Shown here piece after piece: positions 1 through 9,344 of a stretch of 49,661 bases of DNA. The notes beneath the pieces are model-generated. The model saw nothing but the letters and a program-made list of their open reading frames with translations. It was not told the origin of the DNA and made no database searches. The position numbers and the translations under genes were made by a program. Source of the stretch: Cudoniella acicularis (lineage: Eukaryota; Ascomycota; Leotiomycetes; Helotiales; Helotiaceae); assembly GCA_013054445.1 (NCBI GenBank), contig JAAMPI010000231.1, positions 1-49,661 of the forward strand. Direction: 5' to 3'. Position 1 is the stretch's first letter. Every line of letters begins with the position of its first letter.

Positions 1-2232
1 TGGGTTGAACTTTTGGGTTAGGAAGGTAGAGAGAGTAGGATATATATCGACAGACACACAGACAGAGAAGAGACACAGAAACAGAAACAGAAACAGAAAC
101 AGAAAGAGAAAGATACAGAGTCACAGAGATGGAAACACAGAACCCTTTCATTTTGGATTGGATACACTGGGTTGGATAGGAGGCGCGATATAAACTTTGC
201 TGGAAAACAGGACAAATTCAGTAATGATCAATTATTCTTTCTTGTTTTTCTCTTCTTGGGTTTTGGTTTCTGGGTTTCTGGGTGGGATAGAGAGGGGTGA
301 GGGGGAAAGAGGGATGTTAGATTTGTTAGATTTTATAATTGAGCTAAGTTCAATTCAAGCAACCAAGGAACTAGTGGAAGCAAGTAATTAGTTATTTCTT
401 TTCATTTCATGGCACATGCACGCCGCTCTTGTATAGATCCTACAATTTATACAATACAAAGTATCGACAGTATTTACTCCTTCGTTATCGCTTTTAGTTT
501 TTCTGGGTAAGTGTTCTGGCGTGAGTTTCTTTTCTTCCTACGTATCTCTCTTTCAATTTGGAGGTGCTTTGAGTGTTTGTGGTCACTTCGAGTCTGAGTG
601 TGAGTAGGTCTATTTTTGTGAGTTTTTCTCAGTGTGGGGTGGGGGGTTGGATGATAGGGAAGCTGTAGAAGCTGTGAAAGAGTGGAGAGTATGTGTTGTC
701 ATTTCTCTTTTTCGCTTTCACTTTCGCTTTCCCACTCTCTTGCTCTCCCTACACCCCAGCGCCCGTAGAACACAATACGACAAACCCACTATGCAAACCC
801 CTCCTACCCTTCTTACGTACACAAAGTAAGCCAAGGAAAAAGCGAGGTAAAGCAAGAGAGTGAATACCCCGAGCAATTTCTGCGCTTCAACTCCAAATAG
901 CATGGTTAAGCTTGTGGAGATGAGGAAGTTGAAATCTGGAGGGGAATTACTTTGGGGTTTTCTTTTTTATAAATTTTAGGCTTAGGAGGGAGGGGTAAAA
1001 GGGAGAGCTGGCGGGGAAGGGGGAAGGAAGAGAGGGGAGAGGAGAAGATTCAATTGCAAACGACTCAGCGGCTCTCCGTGACGGGATAGGGTGAATTTCC
1101 TGGGTGAACTTCTTTCCCATTCTAAACCTCTCACAGTCTCTCTACTCACGGGTTGGGGGTATAAATACAGTCTGACCTACGAAGAGCTAGTATTTGCTGG
1201 CGATAACGCCTTGCGGCCTTATTGGATCTTACGAATCCAAATGTTGGTGGAGTGGCTTTTGGGTTCTGTTCTGTTGTGTGGGGAATAGGGAGTGTGGAGG
1301 GTGGAAAGAGAGGGTGGAAAGAGGGGAGGAAGTCCGGTCGTTCTTTTGGGTTTGAATTCGGACGTTGGTAAGACGGATGCTTTGAGTGGCAGCATAATTC
1401 CCGACTTATAATTCAGGAATAACCGAAATGAATTTTGAAACACGCTCTAATAGATAATCAAATTTAATAGAAGTTGTAGTAACTTATATGTCTCTACTCG
1501 GCGGCTTTTCCTCACACCTTCGGGCCGCCTAGCCAAGCTATGATGGATCTGCCTGGAAAGGGGAGAAGAAGTTAATATACAGGTAATGAAATGTAAATCC
1601 CACCTAAAGGTGGGAGACCATGGTAAGGAACCTACCTCCCAACAACATTGAAATAGCTCCAAGTTAAACGATCTTGACAGTCACTCTCCGTGCATCGTCG
1701 AACCAAGAACTCGTAAAGCTCTCGCTATCCTGAGATGAAGATGGCTCACGGAAATGACAAGTCCCCAAACGCTCATATACTCCGGGAACTCTTGCAGACA
1801 AACCAAGTATCAAAACAAATCTCGCGCCATTCAATCGGCGAAAAACACTTAGACACCAAACCGGGCTCTTCTCGAGGTGTAGGATTACGTCTTTATGAAA
1901 CGCCCGCTTTGCCCTCAGTTAGCGGAAGGTCAGCTTGTATAATCTTTGTCTTTTCTCTATGCTTAAGCTCGTACTAAAGCTAATCGTCTTTAGAATCTTC
2001 ACCGCTTCTCATAGATCGGAATTTCCAGTCGCTTAAAGTTGCGGGCACCAATAGGCCCTCTAATATAAGAAACCCATCGGTTACCTTTCCAAACGGGTTA
2101 AGGCCTTTCAATTTAATCTGCACATCCACAACAACACTGTCAGCAAGAATGTCGTTATCGACAGACTTGAATTTTCCACCACTATAATCGTATGTAGTCT
2201 GTTATTCTATCGAGATCCAGGAAAAGTAGGAG
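1..2232. other. Gene-free stretch, low-complexity start
   Basis: I see no supportable gene here. All open frames are short, lack recognisable protein features and overlap on both strands. The first 1.3 kb is purine/pyrimidine-skewed, with runs of GAGA, CTCT and GGGAGG type. It may be the upstream region of a gene outside the window, but nothing shows that directly. Confidence 0.5.
73..115. repeat. (CAGAAA)n simple repeat
   Basis: Several imperfect copies of the hexamer CAGAAA run in tandem and grade into AGAGAAAG. This is a plain microsatellite that creates spurious Arg/Asn-rich and Cys/Phe-rich frames on the two strands. Confidence 0.85.
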
Positions 2233-2326
2233 CTAAGTATGTTCGACTTGCTCTAAGGAGCCGATGCTGCTCCTTCGATATAAGAGGGAAGGTTTCCTAT
2301 TAAAGGTCGAAAAGGAGAAAATCCTT

Positions 2327-2650
2327 CTATAATCTAGTAACGTAAGGCGAAGATATTTTCTCGGATACTGTCGCGGCAATTTCTGAGATTGCAGGGAGCC
2401 TATCTGACCATTTATCTTGACGTTCGTATTGCAACCCAAGTGGTTTGGCATAGGGCGTTTGACGTGGGGCCAGGAAGGAAACTTCCGGGTCGGCAGAAGC
2501 GCTAGCGGCAATAATAATCTGGGCGCCTTGATAAATAGAACCCATTTTAGTCGATTCGGATTCCCAATCTTCAATATCATCCTGTATGATACATACTAAG
2601 TCGACCCCGACGAATGGCCGAGTAAAGTAAGCGTGCGCTTTCACTAGCAA
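2327..2650 (-). pseudogene. HET-domain (heterokaryon incompatibility) relic
   Basis: A minus-strand frame reads CIIQDDIEDWESESTKMGSI followed by YQGAQIIIAASASADP. This is the conserved middle of fungal HET domains (SLCIIQDD...DW..ES..M..IY..A..TIAA). The block before it, TRPFVGVDLVCII, is a corrupted version of the usual TR.LGI.YLWIDSLCII. No N-terminal half, no start codon in context and no C-terminal region survive, so this is a fragment. The sequence downstream of it on the minus strand is frame-broken. It lies about 1.4 kb from the intact HET gene and on the opposite strand. The family identity is secure; which HET subfamily it came from is not. Confidence 0.7.
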
Positions 2651-2904
2651 AACCTCAGTTCCCGCCTTGTCCTGGCTATATAATAATAAATTTTAATTAT
2701 TATACAATTAAATATTTTAATATTTTAATTTTCTTATTGTGGAATACATATCTTCGATTTCGTTTCTCATTAAAATGTGCCTTAGCTTCTCTCTGGCGCT
2801 TCGAGGGCACTTTCTTTCTTTGTCTCGAAATCTTCCGGGTTTGACCTCTGGTGGCCTAGGCGGGGCCTCCTGGGAGCTTTGCCTCCGGACGCCTTGCCGG
2901 GGAC

Positions 2905-3429
2905 GGCTGCCTTTCTCCTAACCCAAAAATCGAGTCAAACGGTTGTTATTTGAGCTCTCTAGAGCTATCTAAAACCTTCGACGGCTTCTAGATCCCGGAG
3001 GGGGCGATAGCGCAGTTCACTTATTAGATCGGGAAAATAATTCACTTTTTGAGCCGCAGAGACTAGATGCGTATAACGCTACAACGCTTCGATAATTATT
3101 TACGTAACAGTGAATTGTCGGATCAGTTTGAAATTAAAACTATAACTCCTTTTAATTAAGGACCAAGTTCCTCCCAATTTATAGTCGGCTGCGAACACAG
3201 GTCCCTTAGTAGAATAAGACGGAATAAACTATTTTTACCAACCCCCACGCACTCCCACGCCCTCGCGTGACCCCACCCCCTAAATACTATTATCTTAAGG
3301 CAATAATAAATTATAAATCGTTTCGCATTTTGCTCTGTAGGCCATGCCGGGGGGCCTCTGGGGCAGGGAGAATATAGAGAGAAGCGGCGATAGCTGCCTT
3401 TTTAAAGAACCAAAAATTAAATCAAACGG
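2905..3429. repeat. Diverged direct repeat pair (2905-2942 and 3392-3429)
   Basis: Both copies carry GCTGCCTTT near the start, CCAAAAAT in the middle and TCAAACGG at the end. I count 28 of 38 matching positions; several mismatches are C/T or G/A. The flanks look vaguely similar but I cannot align them with confidence. It is probably a remnant of a dispersed element. Confidence 0.35.
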
Positions 3430-3921
3430 ACGCAAATTAAGGTAGCTAGGCTGAATTGAAGTTATATTGTCTTCGGTTTTGAACAGGGGCGTTAGCGCCG
3501 GAGCCGGAGGAACGTTATTCCGGCAGAATCTCACCAGTAACTCTTCATAGAATTGAATGGTTTCTGCAGAAATTGAGCAACTGAAGACGCTGGGTCGAGA
3601 GGAGATTGATAAAAAGACGGTACTGTGGGGTGGTGACTTGTGGCAAGTCGAGACAATTACGACCAAGTTGTTTCAGAATTGTGCTGACGTGGAGGAATTG
3701 AGAGACTACAACAGCGAGTCGCAATCCCAAATTGATTTCAATCGATTTTTTTTTGATGGATTTCCATGTCTAGATACCGGGAAACTTGAGTCTGGGGTTT
3801 TTTGATGTGATTTGGTGATGCTTAAGGCAACGGGGGTCGTGGTCTCTACCCTGCCAACTTAGAGGAAATGGGTGCTGAGGCCGCCGTGCTTAGCCCGGCC
3901 CCGACTCACCACTAGACTGCG

Positions 3922-3932
3922 TATATATATAA
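3922..3932 (+). promoter_or_regulatory. TATA-box candidate for the HET gene
   Basis: TATATATATAAG lies about 145-150 bp upstream of the HET start codon at 4075. The spacing allows an untranslated leader of roughly 100 nt. It is the only strong TATA-like motif in that interval. Confidence 0.5.
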
Positions 3933-4074
3933 GATACGTGGTAACAGTTGTGTGGCGGTGGCTGATTTCTTAGCGGGCGCAAGCACTCTCTCGCATCATA
4001 ATCTTTCTTTTTCAGTGTCATCAACACAAAATTTATCTTCACCGCAGAATTCAGCTTTGTAGTAAGCAAACAAA

Positions 4075-6102
4075 ATGCCGCTCTACAAGTTTTTTTCACA
4101 ATTCTCAAACTACAGGAGAAAGCACGGGGAAACTACTGTCGAAAAATCAACGCCGTATGAATACACGCCGGTTGACGAGGCTGCGGACGAGATTAGGCTG
4201 TTAACGCTATATCCAGGAGCCTTTACAGATCCAGTCAGAGTCGCTATAACCGTGGCCCCATTTACAACAGACCATGTGCCAGTTTTTGAGGCATTGTCGT
4301 ATACATGGGGATCTCCCAAAAATCCTGTCCGTATCTTCGTCGGTCAATCGGGTCACAACATTCTTTCCGTGACGAAAAATCTCAGTGAGGCTTTACCATA
4401 TCTTAGGTATGAAGACGAGCCGAGGGTGCTTTGGATCGATGCAATCTGTATAAATCAGCAGGATCTAAAGGAACGCAGTCAGCAAGTAAAGCGAATGGCC
4501 GACATCTACTCAAAGGCTGCCAGAGTCGTCGTGTGGCTGGGCCTAGCATCGGAGACAACATCTATGGCTATAATATGTTTTGATACAATCGCATCACATA
4601 TCGATGTAAATTGGCCGAAATTGGAAATACGAGCCCTGTCAGTTGACAGATCCTGGGCAGATCTAGAGACAGCGCCGCCCTTTGACAGAGACGCATGTTT
4701 AGCCATTCTGGAATTCCTTGGGCATCAGTGGTTTGAGCGTCTTTGGATATATCAGGAGATACGATTGGCGGCCGAGGGTGCTATTCTGATGTGTGGCTAT
4801 CAAACCATCCAGTGGACATCCTTTCGCAAGGCTCCATACTTCCTGGCCCGCAAAGTGCGCTTGCTAAGTCTTCCGGACAACTTGTTCACAACGCTTCGAA
4901 ATCGCATTGACAATGTAATGAATCTATGCCGATATAGCGGATACCTGCCACTGGAACGTCTTATTGAGCAAACAAAGAATTGTAAATGCTCGGATTCGAG
5001 AGATAGGATATTTGCTCTACTGTCATTGCTGGACGAGGAAGATCGATGCTGTGGAATCAAGTCAGATTACACTAAAAACGTTCGAGATGTATACCAAAAT
5101 GTAACGAAAGGAATCACGGCTTTTAGGAGAGACTTATCGATCCTCGGAAGCGCCGAGATGCACGAGGGGATAGAACGAGGCCCATCTTGGGTTCCAGATT
5201 GGTCAAGGCCTAGAAGGACTGAGAGACTTCCGATTTCGCTTGCTTCCAGTTGTAGCTGGGCAATATCAGATTTTTCATCTGAAGGAATTTTAAAAGTACC
5301 AGGCAAAGTCGCGGATACAATTGAGCTTGTGGAACAATTCAAGCTACGGGACGAGCAATCTACGCGCGAAATAGCCGCCGAGATAAAGCGAGTAGTGTTG
5401 CGTCTTATGCTCACAAACTCGAATGTGTTCGATCTCGACCTCCATTCCATCTGCAGGACTTTATGCGTCAATGACTTCTCCGAGCGATATGATCCTCCAA
5501 AAATAGATACCCCGAGCCTATCGTTGACCGAGTTAAGGCTTGCCGATGTGCTACATAAGCCAGAAGATGCGTGGCAAGGTCTTGGTGCTGTATTATCTGG
5601 CGTCTTCATGAATAGATGCCATGGTCGATCCATGTATAGGACTACAAGAGGACACTTAGGCCTCGCCCCCGAAGCCGCTCAACGTGGTGACCTTGTAACC
5701 ATCTTGTTAGGTTGCAGGACTCCGGTTATTCTACGGCCCACTGGTGACGGCTACTTCAAGGTTGTTGGCGAAGCGTATTGCGACGGGTTTGAGAATGGAG
5801 AGGTGCTGCTGGGCCCCCTCCCGAATGGGTTCAGATTTATCAAGAGGTGGAACGAAGAAGCTGGAGGTTATTGTGCAACGTTCTTGAACTCTGAGACCGG
5901 AGCTTTTGGGCCAGAGGACCCTAGGCTCAGTCACATATCTCTGCCACTTGGTTGGGTGGCGGTAAGTCATGAGCAGGAACAGTTGTGGACATTGTTCATC
6001 AACTATATTACTGGGGATGATAGTAGAATGACTGATCCGAGGCTTACACCAGACGCCTTGAAGCAGCGCGGAGTGGATGTACAGACATTCAATCTGATTT
6101 GA
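4075..6102 (+). CDS. HET-domain protein (heterokaryon incompatibility type)
   Basis: This is an intact, intronless reading frame of 675 residues with a good start context (CAAAATGCC). The HET domain is clear: FEALSYTWGS at residues 71-80, LWIDAICINQQD at 119-130, and the Y-x2-A-x2-V-x-VWLG element at about 145-156. A second conserved block near residue 215 (HQWFERLWIYQE) is typical of the subfamily with FF.R.W..QE. The C-terminal 250 residues contain LVTILLGCRTPVILR and YFKVVGEAYCDGF, the beta-rich tail common in large fungal HET proteins. Family members trigger growth arrest or cell death when incompatible individuals fuse. Which partner or locus this one responds to cannot be read from sequence. 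It stands alone between decayed repeats, with HET relics on the opposite strand on each side (about 2.3-2.65 and 6.9-7.2 kb). Confidence 0.93.
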   Translation: MPLYKFFSQFSNYRRKHGETTVEKSTPYEYTPVDEAADEIRLLTLYPGAFTDPVRVAITVAPFTTDHVPVFEALSYTWGSPKNPVRIFVGQSGHNILSVTKNLSEALPYLRYEDEPRVLWIDAICINQQDLKERSQQVKRMADIYSKAARVVVWLGLASETTSMAIICFDTIASHIDVNWPKLEIRALSVDRSWADLETAPPFDRDACLAILEFLGHQWFERLWIYQEIRLAAEGAILMCGYQTIQWTSFRKAPYFLARKVRLLSLPDNLFTTLRNRIDNVMNLCRYSGYLPLERLIEQTKNCKCSDSRDRIFALLSLLDEEDRCCGIKSDYTKNVRDVYQNVTKGITAFRRDLSILGSAEMHEGIERGPSWVPDWSRPRRTERLPISLASSCSWAISDFSSEGILKVPGKVADTIELVEQFKLRDEQSTREIAAEIKRVVLRLMLTNSNVFDLDLHSICRTLCVNDFSERYDPPKIDTPSLSLTELRLADVLHKPEDAWQGLGAVLSGVFMNRCHGRSMYRTTRGHLGLAPEAAQRGDLVTILLGCRTPVILRPTGDGYFKVVGEAYCDGFENGEVLLGPLPNGFRFIKRWNEEAGGYCATFLNSETGAFGPEDPRLSHISLPLGWVAVSHEQEQLWTLFINYITGDDSRMTDPRLTPDALKQRGVDVQTFNLI

Positions 6103-8138
6103 GTCATTTGAAAACAATTGGAGGAGACTCACCTAGTCCAGTGGAGCATAGACTCAGAGAGTGGATCGGCACCGACCACTCACAGGAGACCCTAGGGCAG
6201 GAGGTGCGTGACGGATCATGAAGAATCTATGATCCGGGGCGATCAGATCATAGGGGATCATAAGGGAGTTATGATCCAGGACGATTTGGAGAGATTCAGG
6301 AAGGGCAAGGACTAGTATAATCTCGTTACCAATGCTGGGTATGCCTTCGCCTGCATTGCCCTGTACCCCTCTTCCTGTCTCTGCGACGACCAGACCTTTC
6401 TTACTACATCCAAAACCTATATTCAAGAATAATGCGATGCTACTGATCAGCAGCCGTAGACTTAGTCTTTCGCTCCAAATTGCCCTAGTAAGATTATATT
6501 ATATATTTTTCTAAGTCATATAGTAGTACTCTTAACTTTTATTAATCTGTGTACTATATAAATATTCTATAATCGATTCGTAAGGGAACTAAAAAGGATC
6601 CCATAAGTATAATCCAGCTAACTTATTAGCGTACTTAGGATTGAGGACTTAGCTCAGGAAGTAATAACTACTTAAACTTAAAAACGAATACTTAAATTAA
6701 TATTTTAGTATAAGCTACTTTTATTAAGGCTCGCTAACGTATAGGATCTCATTAATATATTAGACAGGTTTTATTATAGACACTATTACGCAGGCTGCAA
6801 TTAAAATACAGAGAGACGTGGTTAATAGGGTCGAGATTAAATTAACAGTCGGGAATAGCTTCATCGATCGAGGTAAGGCTGGCAAAAGTGAAATTCGCGC
6901 ACTTTAAGGTAAGGATACGCGGGGCGAAAATAAGGCAAGGCGACGCGAAGGCGGATAAAAAGCGATGTATTAATCCGACTTGCAAAACGGAACCCCTCAG
7001 AAAATAGAGGTCCAAACCTCAAGTTTCTGTGGTATCCCGTTCGGTATCGATCGAAATAGATGCACAGAGAGTCAATCCAAAGATATCCGATACCTAGCCC
7101 ACGGGTGACTTGAACGGCACCTTGAAAATTTGCAGGCATTGAATCCCAGTTCAGATTTGCTTTCCTCAAGTGTAACGTGGATGTTTAGGTGACATTCTTC
7201 ATGGTTAGTGAGACAATCGTGTAGCCATTTCCTCTAAAGTGCAAGACATTTATCCGACCCTGGATCGGGATGGATATCCTTTTCTAATCCTAGTGTTCGC
7301 CAGGCAGGAACCGTGCCTAACAGGGAATTAGCCAGGAAAGAAATAAGAGACTCTAAAAAAAGATCAAATTTTATTTTGGAAGCTGGAAGACATCTTACGC
7401 ACCTTCGGGAGCATAGAGAGAGATCATGGAAAGCGGACGTAAATATGGTTCCTCCTTTCAATGAGCACTGGTGTTCCTGGTTGGAATATCAATTCAAACC
7501 GAAAGTCTGGCCAATCGATATTGTCTTCTCGATAATAGTAGGTGTTACGTTGCACAGCGAACAGTCACGTATTTCATGTAAAACCCTACTTGAACTCACA
7601 AACCAATCAGATTGCACTCACTATAGAATACCTTTAATCTTATAAACTAGAGTTTCAAAGAGAGTGTGAATATAGATATAAAAAATAACTCGGTAAGGGG
7701 CACTTTTTAAAAGGAGTTTATAATTAAATATATAGGACTTGAGGAGTAGACAGATGCTAATAAAGCGGACGATGAAGTGGATTTGATATAAAGGAGGGTT
7801 AAAATAGATAACTAGGAAGCCTATTACACGATAGTATACTGTCTTATTTTTTGATAGTATTAAGAGATATCTCCGCTTATCTCGGGGGATATGATTTTAA
7901 TACCAAGAGTATATTTTGGCCTCCAGGAGCTCGTTTTGGACCCCTTTGATAGTAGTATTACTAAAAATAGCCTGAACTGGCAGGACTAGAAGAAGGACGA
8001 CGTGGATTAAGCTGTTAGTGTGGGAGAGCAGAGGTAAGCGAAGGTGAGGTGATAGAGCGTGAACATGGGCGAGGATAGGTGAGCATAGGGTAAGACAATG
8101 GGGTCACATGCCACGTGACTTGGTGAGCACACAGAAAG
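6103..8138. other. RIP-like decayed region
   Basis: From about 6480 the sequence turns AT-rich, with many TAA/TTA trinucleotides and stops in all frames. This is typical of repeat-induced point mutation in ascomycetes. The only protein-level signal is the HET relic at 6861-7169. A frame at 7234-7461 (minus) contains LCSRRCVRCL and WRTLGL. It might be more of the same HET relic, but I could not match it to the family. Confidence 0.5.
6861..7169 (-). pseudogene. HET-domain relic, second copy
   Basis: The minus-strand frame contains ANFQGAVQVTRGLGIGYLW directly followed by IDSLCI, a textbook HET core (F.DAV.VTR.LGI.YLWIDSLCI). After SLCI the expected IIQDD...DW segment is missing. The frame then continues with FGPLFSEGFRFASR, which resembles a worn copy of the later HET block (GPLS.RGW.LQERLLS). 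That pattern suggests an internal deletion plus point decay. The translation ends without a C-terminal domain. It is not the missing half of the relic at 2.3-2.65 kb, since both cover the SLCI junction. Confidence 0.65.
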
Positions 8139-8495
8139 TGTTGCGATTCGGGTCGTAGACCCGTTTCAGGGTACGCTTTGGCCTGGTGCCACGCCTATAA
8201 TTATAGGCTCTGGAAGCCCTTCCTGTACAGTAGTCATCTTCTTCTCCTTTATGGAATACACTCGTTTTTGACTCGGTAGACCTTGAGATTTCAACAGAAA
8301 GTTGTCAGGACTCAGACAAGTGGTTTATTTTGAATCGAATAAGCTTTTAGAACTTTCAAAATTCAATTCAGAGCTGAGTGATTTTATTATTGTGGTGCTT
8401 TTAGAACTTTCTTGATTCTATTCAGGGCTGAGTGCTTTTCCTATCGTGGTGCTTTTTCAGAACATTGTCGTAAAGTCTAACATAGCCACGTAACA
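8139..8495. mobile_element. Candidate degraded LTR
   Basis: The interval starts TGTTGCG and ends CGTAACA, so its termini are imperfect inverted repeats (TGTTGCG versus TGTTACG). The 357-bp length is close to that of the better supported solo LTR at 30299-30658. The sequence after the end (AGTGGATCGG) could be a worn primer-binding region, and AT-rich decay follows. The flanking five bases (GAAAG and GCGAT) do not match, so no target-site duplication supports a solo LTR. It may be one end of an eroded full element. Confidence 0.3.
8343..8460. repeat. Two tandem copies of a 54-bp unit
   Basis: The block GCTTTTAGAACTTTC...GCTGAGTG...GTGGT occurs at 8343 and again at 8397, and a third copy begins at 8451 (GCTTTTTCAGAAC). 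The spacing is exactly 54 bp each time. The copies have diverged moderately. The repeat lies inside the candidate LTR at 8139-8495. Confidence 0.75.
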
Positions 8496-8927
8496 GCGAT
8501 AAGTGGATCGGAACTAGAGGACATTTTCCAAATTCTAGCCTTAATCTTAATTTTCACAAACAATACTCCTTATATTAGATGATAATTCTAAAGTTCTTTT
8601 TAGCTCTCGTGACGAATTTTAGATTATCAGCAAGATTTATAAAAAGAAAACTTTAAATTAATTAAAAAACTACTAATAAACACCGTACTCAAAATAGATG
8701 AAGCCTTTACAAAGCAGATATAGAAGTCAATGGATTAAATTAAATTATCCTAGCGCCTTTGAACTTATTTAACTTTTGAAGTTTTTTGACACACTCGATG
8801 ATTGACCACTTTGGCTGTGCACAAGTATTAGCATGGTTTTAGAGAACTAGTGAGCATATCAAGGGAAAATCACCTTTAAAATGAAATAACCTAGCTCCAT
8901 GACAAGATGGCCAAACTTTAAATCGTT
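8496..8927. other. AT-rich decayed sequence
   Basis: This stretch is rich in TTA/TAA and has no open frame of interest. It follows the candidate LTR and may be the eroded interior of that element. Confidence 0.4.
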
Positions 8928-9344
8928 TCACCACACACTCGGAAGCTTCACCCACAACGGCACAGCTCCCTCCTTCCTTCTCAGTCTCACAAGTGAAACA
9001 TAAAGCGCTACACCAGCTGGCCTCCCTAAAATCTCCTCCCAATCCTGTATTCTCCTCGTGTAAATGCTCGGACCCCACCCTTCAAGTTTGTCTGCTATCG
9101 CAGCTGCTTCTTCCACGGAGTAATTCATTTTCACAATAAGGATTTGCGCAAACCATTCTTGACATTGCGCCCGGGTCCACTCCCACTGCGGTACATCTGT
9201 TGCTTGGATCTGTAGGTTTGCTCCTTTTAGTGATAAGGGTTGGAGTGACGAGGTGCTGTAAGGTGGTGGTGGTGGTTGCGGGGCATCGGGAGATGTACTG
9301 GGGTTGCGGGAACGGGATAGCGATTTAAGGGAACACCAAGGCAT
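8928..9344 (-). CDS. Small protein with SAM-like helical domain
   Basis: I take the ATG at 9344 (context GAAAATGCC), giving 138 residues. The open frame continues 35 codons upstream, but that part has no other ATG and carries a poly-Phe/Asn stretch typical of untranslated leader. Residues 1-45 are basic and proline-rich (PPPPPYSTS). From about residue 52 comes a compact helical block: WEWTRAQCQEWFAQIL, then VEEAAAIADKLEGWG, then IQDWEEILGRPAGVALYVSL. The pattern W..EQ...WF......E.A..I...L.....L......DWE..LG...G..LY..L resembles a sterile-alpha-motif fold. I do not know a named homologue, and a function cannot be assigned. There are no introns, signal peptide or membrane segment. Confidence 0.6.
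   Translation of the reverse strand: MPWCSLKSLSRSRNPSTSPDAPQPPPPPYSTSSLQPLSLKGANLQIQATDVPQWEWTRAQCQEWFAQILIVKMNYSVEEAAAIADKLEGWGPSIYTRRIQDWEEILGRPAGVALYVSLVRLRRKEGAVPLWVKLPSVW

Larger units (their letters stand above)
2651..4020. other. Decayed repetitive DNA, AT-rich islands
   Basis: Positions 2680-2735 are almost pure A/T. Elsewhere GC-rich patches with GCC/GGC runs alternate with TTAATTAA-like tracts, the pattern of old transposon copies damaged by C-to-T mutation. A 38-bp segment at 2905-2942 recurs in the same orientation at 3392-3429 with 28 of 38 identical bases. No coding region can be supported. Confidence 0.45.

Noticed and set aside
3001..3040. GGGGCGATAGCGCAGTT, reminiscent of a tRNA D-arm region
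   Set aside because: No anticodon arm, T-loop (GTTCRANNC) or acceptor pairing follows.
5067..5633. Minus-strand 188-codon frame
   Set aside because: Antisense shadow of the intact HET gene.
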